64,000 bases of DNA. Source: Calliphora vicina. Lineage: Eukaryota > Arthropoda > Insecta > Diptera > Calliphoridae. A program made the position numbers and the translations under genes. The stretch's first letter is position 1, and every line of letters starts with the position of its first letter. The notes under the pieces are model-generated. The model made no database searches. It was not told the DNA's origin and worked only from the letters and a program-made list of their open reading frames with translations. Below are positions 1-10,489 of this stretch, in pieces. The stretch spans positions 45,557,357-45,621,356 of the forward strand of contig NC_088781.1 in the NCBI RefSeq assembly GCF_958450345.1, given 5' to 3'.

Positions 1-1420
1 AAGTATTCTAGAGAATTACTTGGGTAAATACCCTTAATATAGCAAGGTCATACTCGGAAATGAGTAATTTCATAAAAATTTATATTAAATCTCAAAATTA
101 AACAACAAAACACTTAAGTTTACACCGTTAAAATTCTACGTGCCTTAATTGACCCACTTCGGTGGAAATACTCATAAATTTATTATGTTTTTGTTTGTAT
201 TTCAGTAAAACAATATAAATTTAACAAAAACAAAAAAAAAATGCCTCCAGACCAGACTTCTCTATATAATTAAGTGCAATGCAAATTCATTGAAATTGTA
301 TATTTTAATTTTAGCACAAAAAAAAATTAAAAACATCATTGTCATTATAACAAAAAAACACGTCATCATCCTACTCCCCCTTATTATTGAATACTTTTAC
401 ATGATTATTGGAGAGTTTATCGGGAATTCAATTTTAATTTAAATGTTTTACGATTTATTGTTTAAATTGGCGCAAATGTTTGTAATATTTGTTTTTGTTA
501 AATTAACAAACAATTCTTGTTAAAATTTCACACGTTCTGTCATTTATTTTTATATAAATTGTGGTTGTTTTTCGTTATCAATCTCCTTGAAGTGATTGAA
601 AGCTTTTTTATTTTCTCTATTATAATTTTTTTAAAAAAAAGTAAAATAATAAATTATTTTATAATTCATCAGTCACCTCATCATCTCCTTGATACTAATT
701 AATATACTAGTGAATTCAAAAGTAAGTAAGTAGTATGTATCTTGATGTATAAGATTTATTGTGAAATTATCATCAATTTTAAACGTTTAAAAAGCCATAA
801 ATTATTTAGTTAATAAAATATTTAAGGCTTTAGTATAAAGTAGACAGACTTTGGTCATAAGGAATTAGATGGAAAACATGAAGGTTGATTGAAAAATATT
901 ATTGTATTGTAGGTTTTTATTAAATTGTTTGTCTGTGACTTAATTTTCCAGGAAAATGTTTTAGATTAATTTAAGTAGACCTCTAAATGTTCTATAATAA
1001 AACAAAACTCATTTATGACCATGGCCACATGTTGACAACTTATAACTGACATTTATTTCTTAACATGAGATGGCAAATAATTTTAGTAAGTTAGAGAATT
1101 GTTTTTCATCATTAGTTGATGTTGAAAATAGAGTAAACAGCTCAAAGATGTCAATTTATCATCATTTGTCATCATTAATTGTGTAATGTTCGTATTAGAA
1201 TGGATCCTGGATCCTTAAAAATAGTTAAAATAACATTCGATGCTGAAAATAAGAGGTCAACTAATAAAAAAGAAGTTAATTTTATCATTTGAAAATTAAT
1301 TTTTCTAGGAAATCACTGATAGAAACCACTATCTGCTCAAAATTTTAATTTTTGAGAATAAATTTTGTATATATCAGTATTTTCTATAGAAAATATTGAT
1401 ATTGATAGTAGCTTTCTTGT
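1..1420. other. AT-rich non-coding stretch, nothing recognised
   Basis: Runs of A and T dominate. The longest frame (517-702) is rich in Leu, Phe, Ile and Lys, as expected from random AT-rich DNA, and has no recognisable motif. A doubled GGATCC lies at 1202-1214. I see no promoter, exon or repeat family here. Confidence 0.6.
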
Positions 1421-1620
1421 ACCTAAATTATCGTTTATCAGTACTCTGCGATAGTTGTAATCAAGTTGCTGAAAATTTTAATTCAAACTAAAATTTTGTG
1501 GCTTTAGCTAAAAAAATTAGATACACACTAAACATTTTGATTTTGATTTTCAAAGAGTGTCACGTTCGCTATCGTAAGTGCAAACAAATGGTTTTATTAT
1601 TTTAACTTGCATTTTTGTAT
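1421..1620 (+). repeat. Dispersed repeat family D, copy 1
   Basis: This stretch aligns by eye with 7976-8188 in the same orientation and, in part, with 5311-5367 reversed. Shared landmarks in order are TACCTAAAT-ATC, CAGTACT-CGCGAT, AATCAAGTTGCT, ACACTAAACATTTT and CGTTCGCTATCGTA. The copies differ by scattered substitutions and small indels, so the family is old. No terminal repeat or target duplication was found, and the class is unknown. Confidence 0.65.
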
Positions 1621-1651
1621 AGGTGTGCCAAAAGAAGAAGTGAATCAACTT

Positions 1652-1740
1652 TAAGGTACTTGAGAAAAACTCGAAGACATCCACTAAAGATAGAGAAATA
1701 TTTCGATAAAACAGCTGCTAAAAACAAATAGCAAGCTGCT
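1652..1740 (+). pseudogene. Possible coding remnant of an unknown element
   Basis: A 32-bp stretch at 1652-1683 recurs at 2286-2319. Both read KVLEK-x-SKTSTK in one frame. Of the four or so differences, two are third-position synonymous changes (TCG/TCA, ACT/ACG), which hints that this frame was once translated. Another frame here is rich in Lys and Arg but meets a stop. I do not recognise the protein. Chance cannot be excluded with so few differences. Confidence 0.25.
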
Positions 1741-1744
1741 AAAA

Positions 1745-2193
1745 AAGAAAGAGAGGAGCTTTATACGGCTGTGCCGAATCTTATATACCCTTCACCAAAT
1801 TATATTTTAAAATAAAAATTTTAAATATTTTTAGTTAAACAAAATTTTTCAAAAATTATTTTTTTTTTTAATTTTTAGTGTGAAAAATATTTTTTTTTTA
1901 AATTTAAAAAAATAAAAAATAATTTTGTTAGTAAAAACAAGTAAGAGAGCTATATTATAATTTACCCTTCACCAAATTATACATTAAAATACAAAATTTA
2001 AAAAAAAAATTCAAAAATGGTTTTGAAAAATTAAAAAAAAAATTTCAAAATTTTTTTTTCGAAAATTTTTTTTTTTAATTTTTTTCCAATTGTTTTTTAA
2101 ATTTATTAGTTAAAAAAATTTATGAGAAAAAAATTTTTGGAACAAAAAATCGGGTTAAAAAATATTTTTCCCGATTTTGACCCATTGTAGGTC
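1745..2193 (-). mobile_element. Family A GTCY element, truncated, with two nested heads
   Basis: At about 1758-1800 is the family A hairpin end (CGGCTGTGCCG followed by TTATATACCCTTCACCAAAT). A second head starts at 1936 (AACAAGTAAGAGAGC) with its hairpin arm lost. The T-rich body and the segment ending in GACCCATTGTAGGTC (about 2178-2192) match the full copy at 2992-3700. The GTCY core and far end are missing. The double head is best read as one copy inserted in another, then truncated where mariner sequence begins at 2194. Confidence 0.75.
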
Positions 2194-2285
2194 GCACAAA
2201 CCATCTCTCGCACGTTGAAACCGATGGAACACATAAGCTTTGATGAGCAATCGGTGAGCTTCAATGGCAAGTTTTTTTTCAAGAA
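2194..2285 (-). pseudogene. Mariner transposase fragment (type 1)
   Basis: The reverse complement matches the N-terminal part of the mariner pseudogene at 54060-54917, including the stretch reading AHRLL and, after a small deletion, the bases encoding CVPSVSTCER. The deletion breaks the frame, so this is a relic of the DNA-binding region. The left edge abuts family A sequence exactly, suggesting family A inserted into, or recombined with, an older mariner. Confidence 0.7.
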
Positions 2286-2319
2286 TAAGGTACTTGAGAA
2301 ATATTCAAAGACATCCACG

Positions 2320-2991
2320 AAATTACTTGAACTAATTCTTAAAACAAACGTGGCGAGAAAATATGTCGCCTTATAAATGTCGCGTGCTAAATCATATGAT
2401 TTGTTGTTAAATAAAAAAAGAAAATAATTGTATCAACATGATTATTATCAACAGGCAAGGCAGCCTTATTTATCTACAGAAGTTTAAAAAAATCGATTTA
2501 TATAATTACGTTTCAATTTGCAGATTTTAAAAATTTTTCTAGATGCTTTCAAAAGGAGTTATATTTTTTGTCACGTTCTGGATCACATATTTATTGCTAA
2601 TATATTGAAAACACTGAACTGAATATAGTGCCACTAAAATGCTATCACAAAATGGAAACCAGAAAACAAATTGTTAATATTTCTTTATTTTTTCCCTACG
2701 AATGTCGCGTTCTGGAATATGAAATGCGAAAGTGTTAATATTTAACACATGGATTTATGGATGAGTTATTTTCGGTCTCTGTTATTGTTATCTTTATGAA
2801 CACTTTAGCGTATCTGTACAGTAGGACTTTTTAAAGATGAATTATGTTATTATTATTTTTACTGTTTTACATAATGGTTTCTTTCAGTGATTTCCTGAAA
2901 ACGAGTAGCTAATTAATAATGAAAAATAAGGGGAACCCTGATCTTCGGTCTCTGAAACCATGAAATTTTACAATTAGGAAATATAATCTTA
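2320..2991. other. Non-coding stretch, no feature recognised
   Basis: AT-rich single-copy-looking sequence. The words GTCACGTTCTGG (2570) and GTCGCGTTCTGG (2704) resemble the CGTTC boundary of repeat family D, but nothing around them aligns. Confidence 0.5.
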
Positions 2992-3700
2992 TTTTTATAC
3001 CCTTCACCTTCGTGAGAAGGGTATATATAAGTTTGTCATTCCGTTTGTAGTTTCCACAATATAATTTCCCGACCCTATAAAGTATATAAATCCTTATAGA
3101 TAGCGGAGTCGATTAAGCAATCCCCGTTTGTCTGTCTGTCTGTTGAAATCAATATTCTGAAGACCCCAGATATCTTCGGGATCCAAATCTTCAATAATTC
3201 TGTCAGACATGCTTTCGAGAAGTTTCCTATTTAAAATCAGCTAAATCGGTTCACAAATGTCTGAGATATGAGGAGAAAACCAGGACAACCTCGATTTTTG
3301 ATCTATTTTTGAGCTATATCTGGATTACTAAGACATTAATATAGACAATATGGATATCTAATGATAGATATTTCAAAGACCTTTCAAAGACCATAGTAAG
3401 TTGGACCTACAATGGGTCATAATCCGAAAAATATTTTTTAACCCGAATTTTTTTTTCACTAAAAAAAAAATTTTAAAAACAAAAATTTTTTGAAAATTAA
3501 AAAAAAAAATTTTAAATTTAAAAAAATTAAAAATACAACTTTACAAAAAATTTTAAAATTTAAAAAATTTAAAAATACAGCTTTGGAAAAAAACCATAAA
3601 TTTTGTTTACCTAAAAATATTTAAAGTTTGTATTTTGAAGTATAATTTGATGAAGGGTATATAAGATTCGGCACAGCCGAATATAGCGCTCTTACTTGTT
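2992..3700 (+). mobile_element. Family A GTCY non-autonomous element, full-length reference copy
   Basis: The copy runs from TTTTTATACCCTTCACC to CTCTTACTTGTT, about 709 bp. Order: a small hairpin made by TATACCCTTCACCTTCGTGAGAAGGGTATA; a conserved block with CCCTATAAAGTATAT; the microsatellite GTCTGTCTGTCTGTTG; a block with TCGGTTCACAAATG and CAATATGGATATCTAATGATAG; an A/T-homopolymer tract; an inverted match to the start (GAAGGGTATATAAG); a hairpin of ATTCGGC/GCCGAAT; and the terminal CTTACTTGTT. It has no coding capacity. The layout (subterminal inverted repeats, GTCY core, hairpin near one end, no clear target duplication) resembles the fly DINE-1/HINE group mobilised by Helitron-like enzymes; that assignment is inference. 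Confidence 0.85.
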
Positions 3701-4090
3701 AATTGCAATTTCTACACTTTGAAACGCCAGCCGTCATCTTTATGCAATGAAATAATGACTTCATTGATGTTCTCTTTATAATTTTGCAATTTCTTCTACT
3801 TTTGAGGTGATGAATACATGATTTTCTGGTAAAGTATACAGTAAGTAGACAAGAGCTGAGTCGATGATGATGCTAATGTCTAATATAAATTTTATTTTAT
3901 GCTCGAATGATTGAACACGTACTCCTCTCACATGTGGATAAAAAGTATGTGTGATTTTGTTAAACAATATTATTATGATGCTGTTGATAACTAAATGGCT
4001 AAATGACTGACAAACTGACTGGTTGACTGACGGACGGCATGCATGAATTAGTGAGTGTCTACAGTTTGTCGTAGATTTATAGTTGAGTTT
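3701..4090. other. Non-coding spacer
   Basis: No gene or repeat seen. The 158-codon reverse frame that crosses it runs into the adjacent MITE and shows no domain. Confidence 0.5.
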
Positions 4091-4388
4091 ACACAGAGAA
4101 AACAGATTGGTTGAGCCAAACGAATGATTCGATTGTAGTTGAAGCTTTCTTTCGGTTGTAGCTACAAAAAGTAAAATGTTTGTCAGCTGAACTAAAATTT
4201 TGCAGTTGCAAAGGAAAAAATAAGTCATTATGTCTATTAATGGTTGTGTCAATCGAATAATTCGATTGTATTTACAGGTTTTTCGGTTCTAGCAACAGAA
4301 AGTAAAAAAAGATTGTATCAAGACATCAACAATTTTGTAGCCGATTGCCAATAACTTTGTTGTCTCAACCAAACTATTTTCTCTGTGT
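4091..4388. mobile_element. 298-bp MITE with 25-bp terminal inverted repeats
   Basis: The left end ACACAGAGAAAACAG...GGTTGAG is mirrored at 4364-4388 by CTCAACC...CTCTGTGT, with about three mismatches in 25 bp. There is no coding capacity. The flanks read AGTTGAGTTT and AGTTAGTTT, which may be a decayed target duplication, but this is not certain. Superfamily not assigned. Confidence 0.75.
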
Positions 4389-4426
4389 AGTTAGTTTAGT
4401 TGTGATGCTGTTGTTTTATTTTCTGG

Positions 4427-4764
4427 AGAAAAAAGATTCGTTGAGCCAAACGAATGACTCGATTGTAGTTGAAGCTTTCTTTCGGTTGTAGCTACAAAAA
4501 GTAAAATGTTTGTCAGCTGAACTAAAATTTTGCAGTTGCAAAAGAAAAAATAAATCATTAAGTCTGTTAATGGTTGTGTCAATCGAATAATTCGATTGCA
4601 TATACAGGTTTTTTGGTGCTAGCAACAGAAAGTAATGAAATATTGTATCAAGACATCTACAATTTTGTAGCCGCAACTGATTGACAATAACTTTGATTGT
4701 CTCAACCAAACTATTTTCCCTGTGTAGTTAGTTTAGTTGTGATGCTGTTGTTTTATTTTCTGGT
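4427..4764. repeat. Tandem second copy of the 298-bp MITE plus its right flank
   Basis: Bases 4427-4725 repeat the MITE without its first six bases. 4726-4764 repeat its right flank (the run from AGTTAGTTTAGTTGTGATGC to TTCTGG at 4389-4426). Offsets of 330-338 bp are constant along the copy apart from small indels. Because single-copy flank was copied too, this is a segmental tandem duplication and not a second transposition. Confidence 0.8.
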
Positions 4765-5310
4765 GTCATTTTTGTTTGAATTATTAATGTTTTTTTTTTG
4801 TGTTTATTTTCTAATGTCTTTATTGCTTGAGTGTTTAGTTTATGGCAAATATTACGTAGTTTTTTTTTGTTGTTGTCTCTCGTTTATTATTTATTGTTTT
4901 AGTAAATTGTTATTATTTTAATATATTTTTGTTTTTTTTTGCTTATTTTACTAAATTGTTATGCTTAGTTGAATCTATTCTCTATGTTGTTGTAGAAATG
5001 ATTAAATGAGTAGCACCTTTTGGCTGACATTTTGCAAAAAAGTTGTATAACTGTGGGATTTAATTGTTTGTAATTAGTTGTTTGATGGGGGAGATTTTTT
5101 TTAAATGTGAATTATTTTTAAGTCTTAATCATGTTTTCATGATGTTCCTTTTCGTTTGATTATGGAAATGATTAAAATTGTTTAAAAATTATTAGAGTGA
5201 TTAAGTTTTTTTTAAAGTTATCACGATTTATTCTTGCAATTTTACTTTATTTGATAAAATTATAGCATAATTTTAGGCGGTTATTTTAACACTTCAATGG
5301 TAAGGGATTA
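4765..5310. other. T-rich non-coding stretch
   Basis: Long T and TTTG runs; no feature recognised. The open frame at 4697-4921 is Phe/Leu rich low complexity. Confidence 0.5.
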
Positions 5311-5367
5311 GAATGATAGCGGAGTACTGATAGCAAACGATGTTTTGGGTACAAGAACGTGACATTG
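5311..5367 (-). repeat. Dispersed repeat family D, short reversed copy
   Basis: The reverse complement reads CAATGTCACGTTCTTGTACC, then AAACATCGTTTGCTATCAGTACTC and CGCTATCATT. It matches the first part of the copies at 1421 and 7976. Confidence 0.5.
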
Positions 5368-7057
5368 GAACATGAACAAAATTAAGTGTAAAATTGCCCA
5401 TTAATACAGATTTTTTCGTTTTTTTTTATGTTTTTAAATTAATTAAAGCTAAAGAGAAAATATCATTACACAAATTTAAGTTTTTAGGGCAATTTTCTTA
5501 TGATAATATTAACTGCAAATACATTATATTAGTAGACCACAGCATAAACTATTTAAATGATTAAAATTGATTCTAAAAATAAACTTTAGGGGTCTCAAAT
5601 TTGAGTAAAATGTAACATTCTAAGCCCTTTCTATTTTAAAATCTCTTAATTACTTATTTTTATTAGTCTTTTTTCAATTAAATTTTAATTTTCCTCTTCA
5701 ATAATCATTCAATTAACTGTATTTATGAGATGGTTATTTGGTTGCGGTTATAAAATAGCAACCAAGAAAAAAACAATCTAAATATTTACACTATTAAACA
5801 CTTAAAACTCTTTAACAACATGACTTTTCAATTTTAAGGCAAAAGTACTTTATTTATACAACAAACCAAAGCAACTCAAACGACAAGTACACTTTCATTT
5901 TCAATATGATTTTTTAGCTTTTTAATGTTTTCTGTTTTTTCTTCTACTAGTAGTTTACTACTACATTTCTATGCTTTCAAAAGTAATTTAACCAGAGTTT
6001 AACAATACAAACGTGACAGAGCACTAATGTAAACATAAAAATCTTTTTTTTTTTTTTAAAAAACGTGTTAAAACTACAGTCACACTTTAAAAAAAAACTT
6101 TAAATTTTTTACTACAAAAACGAGTAGAAAAAAAAATACTTTAAATAGCCACCACATTGAAGACTTCTTGACAAAAAAAAAACGAAGAAAAAAAGGAAAA
6201 GTGATTTTTTTTGTAGCCGGGTTACTTAACTTGGTTACTACTGATAGTAAAAATCATACAAATTGTTAGACTGTGACACATGTACATAAACAAAATGACT
6301 TTCGTAGGAATTGCTTTTTTCTATGGCTCTTTCTATTAATAAAGACCATTAGAAAAAATGGTATTTTAACAAAGAATGGCACGAGCCATTTAGACAGAGA
6401 CATACAGCATATTTTTACACATACCGTCAGTCTAACAGTATTTACTCATTCACTTACATTTTCTAGGGAAGAACTCAAGAGAGAAAAAAAATAAAAAAAA
6501 CTAGAAAGAAACTAGAGTTTATTAGCTGAGTATGTACATTTGTACATACATATGTTTGTGTGACTCTCTGTATGTAAGTTTATTACATCACTCTTCTCTT
6601 GTGTTAAAGAAAAAAATTATTCTCCTTGTAATAAAGCAAATAACGGTAAATGCACAGATAGACTAACACTTAGATATTTTTCATGCGGCCACCATGTTAA
6701 AGTTCACTGTGTTACCAGAACAACAGTTATATTTAGACTGAGAGTATGGTAGAACTGCTTGTTGAAATTTTAATGGAAAATTGTCTGAAATATTTAGTTT
6801 TCTTATTAAATTAAAACTTAATATATTCTCATGTTTCATGAATACGGTCATAATTTTGCCACTTGCAGCTTGAACATGAGCGACAATTTTATATTCATTG
6901 ATGTAGACGTAACAGTAACAAATCTGAGACCAAAAATAACTCGTCCATAAATCCAACTGTTAAATATCAATTATTTTCAGTTATCTGTATTTGTAACAGA
7001 GATGAGACTTTTAGTAACATTTTCTTTTTGATATTTATTGTTTACATTCCAGCAGTT
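5368..7057. other. Non-coding stretch, no feature recognised
   Basis: AT-rich sequence with TACATA-type low-complexity patches near 6530-6580. The 91-codon reverse frame at 6681-6956 has no motif I know and no splice context I can defend. Confidence 0.5.
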
Positions 7058-7535
7058 TAGAAAGTGGTCAATGTATTCCTTAAGATAGGGTCACACATGG
7101 CAAATATTTGCTCAAAAAAGCGTAACCACTTTTTATAGCACAAATTTGTTTGACGTGTTTACTCTTACAACACATTTTTGTAAGATCAAACAGCATCAAA
7201 TAAATCATCCTAAGTAAAATAAGTTTTTGAAATAAATAAATGAATTCAAATGTATTTTATTAAGTGGTTACGTCTTATTCGCTATGTGTGACCCTACCTT
7301 TATAGACAATAATTGTCACTAATGTCTGATCAGTTTGCTGATTTCAATTTATATATTTTGTGTCATTTAACACGTATGTGCTCTGAGTAGTGCAGAGAGA
7401 AGTCAGTTGGTTACTTTATACATCCCAGGTAATCTAGTGTGAAGACAATTGTCACTTAAGTGTCACTAAATAATCTAGAGTGTAGTCACTTTAAACATTT
7501 ATTTTGTACTGCACTTTAAAAAGTAGTTGTTTTAC
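7058..7535 (+). repeat. Dispersed repeat family H, copy 1 (interrupted by a MITE)
   Basis: Segments shared with 29895-29975 and, reversed, with 40660-40920 include GTCAATGTATTCCTT, GGTTACTTTATACATCCC, GTAATCTAG-GTG and GTAGTCACTTTAAA. The order of segments differs between copies, so the family is partly rearranged. No coding capacity and no terminal repeat found. The copy is split at 7086-7296 by a MITE with its own ends. Confidence 0.6.
7086..7296. mobile_element. 211-bp hAT-like MITE inside repeat H
   Basis: The ends are TAGGGTCACACATGGC and, at the right, GCTATGTGTGACCCTA: a 16-bp inverted repeat with one mismatch. Flanks are CCTTAAGA (7078-7085) and CCTTTATA (7297-7304), an 8-bp duplication with two differences. 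The repeat H copy at 40660-40920 has the uninterrupted site, reading GTATTCCTTTTATA in reverse complement near 40880. Ends starting (T/C)A-GGG and an 8-bp duplication fit hAT. No coding capacity. Confidence 0.8.
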
Positions 7536-7975
7536 CCATCTATTGGAGAGTTTTTAGAGGATGGTTTATTTACAAACGAATCGTTTATCGGACTGTCTGT
7601 GAGATGTATTTTTAACAGACTATTTGAGATCAATATAAAAATAACTAGCTATGTAGCTGATCAAGTTACCAGTTAGGTAGCTAGTAAGGTAACTAACTCT
7701 ATGTAGTCAGTATGTGATTTCAATGTTGACTAATTTGGACCATCTATTAGACAGTCTAATCCAAAAGGGATTACAATGAGACTGCATGTTTTAAAATAAC
7801 TAGTCACCAAGCTCGTTATGTAACTAGTTGTCACCCTAAATGATAGGTAAAATGGCTAGTTCGGGACAGTGGGATATTTATGGGATGATTTTATGAAATC
7901 AACAACAAATTCATATAAAAAATCAAAAAAAGTTCGATTAATGGTAAATTTTTCGTTTGATTTTGTTCTAATATC
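7536..7975. other. Non-coding stretch with AACTAGT-type repeats
   Basis: Imperfect repetition of CTAGT/TAACTAG words between about 7640 and 7860 (for example TAACTAGTCACC and GTAACTAGTTGTCACC). No array with a fixed period can be drawn by eye. No gene seen. Confidence 0.4.
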
Positions 7976-8188
7976 GCGTTCTGTTACCTAAATCATCAGT
8001 ACTTCGCGATCATTCTAATCAAGTTGCTTAAAATATTAGTCTAAATTTACCTTTAACCAAAAACATGTTTTAGTATGTAAAAATTACACTAAACATTTTA
8101 TTTTGATTTACAAAGTGTGTCGCGTTCGCTATCGTAGGGGTAACATTTTTGCAAAACAAATGTTTTTATTAATTGAACATGCATATTT
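7976..8188 (+). repeat. Dispersed repeat family D, copy 2
   Basis: Direct-orientation match to 1421-1620, from CGCGTTCTGTTACCTAAATC to TTGAACATGCATATTTTA. The 83-codon open frame starting at 8103 begins inside the repeat and runs into unrelated sequence, so I do not call it a gene. Confidence 0.65.
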
Positions 8189-8380
8189 TAATGGGAAGAA
8201 ACAATGCATTACTTGGGAAATATTAAAAAGAGTTCCACAAAAGTATAAAGAATATTGCGTTATAGCAACTGAGAAGACATCGCACAGTGGTATAGAAAGA
8301 AAAAAAGAGGAAAATAAATCTGTAACTTCTAAACTCTTAGTACGATTTGAATGAAATTGGACATGCTCAAAGAAGAAGTC

Positions 8381-10471
8381 TTGTCGAGATTAAGTTTTGT
8401 ATTTGGACCGCATGGCCCACCAGGGGTGCTGCCAGGGCTCCCCGAAGTAGGACACCTCAAGTATGTTAAATTTTTAAAACGATCCTATTTCTTTCCTAAG
8501 CTTTCTTTTGAGTAAATTTTTTTTTTTAATTTCACATATTGGAAAATCATTTAGATTTTGCAAAAAAAAAAAATTTGACCAAGAGTTATACGGGAATACA
8601 AAATTAATATCATAGTAAGAATTGTGCTAAATTTCCCAATTATTGATAAATTCACTGACATTTATTGTGGGGGGATAAACTAGTTCCTATGCGCATTTCA
8701 CTGGTTGCTTAGGCCAGATCATCAGGAAACCTTTTCCAAAAAGGCTTCAGAAAAACTAAAACTACAGATCAAGCCATAGAGTGAATGAGAATTACAGACA
8801 CTCAAGCTTTATTTGTAAAAATATCAAAAAAAAATTTCGATTTTGCAAAAAAATTTCAAAAATTGTATTTCTTGAGTTACAAAATATTTATTTTGATAGA
8901 TATCCCACTCACAACCAACTAAGCGACAAAATAGGACTTAAAGGAAAAGACCTAAGCTTTCTTTTGAATAAAATTTTTTTTTAAAAAAATGGCCCATTTT
9001 GGAAAAAATTTCGATTTTGCAAAAAAAAAAAAATAAAAAATTGTATGTTTTGTGTTACAAAATATTTATTTTGAAAGATATCCCACTCGCATCCCACTAA
9101 GCGACCAATAGGATCTTCAATGAAAATATCTCAGCTTTTGTTTGAGTTAAAAAAAAATTTAGAAAAGGGTCCATTTTGAAAAAAAGTCAACAAAGTTTTT
9201 GATTTTGAAAAAAGTAAAAAATTTTATGTTTTGAGTTACAAAACATTTATTTTGATAGATACCGAACTCGCATCCCACTTAACGACCAAATAGGTCTTCA
9301 AGGAAAATATCTAAGCTTTATTTTAAGAAAAAATGGACACATTTTGAAAAAAAAGTCAAAAAGTTTTTGATTTCGGAAAAAAAATATTAAAATTTTTTTA
9401 TTTTTTTTTTAAATATATTTTATTTGGAACACATTTTGCTAAGAATAATAGGTAATAAGTTACATGGATAAGAAGAAACACCTGCTTGGCCAAAATGTCA
9501 AATTTTGAACCCCTCTAACTCAGAGAGTTCTCGACCGATCTTGTTAAAAAATTGCGTCTGAATTAGTATCCAATAGAACTTGGTGCACATTTCATCCCGA
9601 TCGGAAGACATCGATTTCAAAAGTGACACGAAATGCCCCATATATATAACTTTTGCCAATTAAAAACTTCATGGAATACTTTTTTGCAAAGATAAAAATT
9701 TTTCAAATTGAAATTAAATTTTTATTTACAAATATTTCTTAATGCAATTTTAAAGTTATATAGATTTTTCTATTGAAAATAGAAAAATTAAATCAAATTT
9801 GGTAATTTGTAATCAGGAATCCTTAAATTCCCAAAAAAAAATTAAAAACCCCAAAAATTAGATTTTTTACTTTTTTGGCTATAATATCCATACGAGGGGC
9901 GGGGTTATCAAAACCCTTTACAAAATAATTAAGAACAAAAGTAAATAATTGGCCATCTAAAATGGGTTGCTATACACATTTTGATATCGACTATGCGATT
10001 TGAGAATTTTTGCCTTAAATTAGAATTTTACACAAAAAATATCCGTTTTTTGGGAGGATCTGGCTCGCTCAGTATCAACAATTTTCAAATTTGTTTTCAT
10101 TTAGATATTTAGTGTTAAGTTAGCTTTTCAAAAAGTTTAAATTCCTAATATACCTTCATAGATTTTTTTTGGATAACTTATTGGAAACGATTCTTTTTTG
10201 TTTGACATATACATTTGTTATTAGTCTAATAAAAGAAAAATGGAGAAAATCGGGAAATATTTATCCTAAGTTATAAGAGATAATTGCTCGATAAGGAGAA
10301 TAATGCTCGATGAGGAGATTCTATATGTGTAAGTTTTTTGAAATCAGAACTCAGACGAAGAAATAGGATCGTCTTAAAAATTGAACATACCAGAGGTGTC
10401 CTACTTTGGTGAACAAGGGCCGCATCCCTGGTGGGCTCATTCGGTCAAAATTCAAAACTTAAACTCGACAA
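8381..10471. mobile_element. 2.1-kb element with 113-bp terminal inverted repeats
   Basis: Left arm 8381-8493 begins TTGTCGAG and contains GCCCACCAGGGGTGC, GTAGGACACCTC and CGATCCTATTTCTT. Right arm 10358-10471 is its reverse complement with moderate divergence, ending CTCGACAA. No target duplication is obvious. The interior holds about four tandem copies of a ~180-bp unit, then an AT-rich block. I find no transposase. Parts of the interior recur reversed at 60262-60725, so the family is dispersed. The embedded CAGGGRTGC could be the end of an internal hAT-like unit; alternatively this is a foldback element. Confidence 0.75.
8500..9400 (+). repeat. ~180-bp tandem repeat inside the long-TIR element
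   Basis: Each unit contains AAGCTTT, a run with TTTCGATTTTGCAAAA, GTTACAAAATATTTATTTTGA, ATAGATATCCCACTCGCA and AAGCGACCAAATAGG. Units start near 8506, 8805, 8945, 9135 and 9315, the first and last being partial. Spacing varies because of A/T homopolymers. Confidence 0.7.
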
Positions 10472-10489
10472 CTAAATACATCTAACTTG

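Noticed and set aside
3776..4252. 158-codon minus-strand frame
   Set aside because: Half of it is the MITE at 4091; the same frame is broken in the tandem copy. No motif.
8103..8354. 83-codon frame
   Set aside because: Begins inside repeat D and ends beside the long-TIR element; the other repeat D copy does not keep it open.
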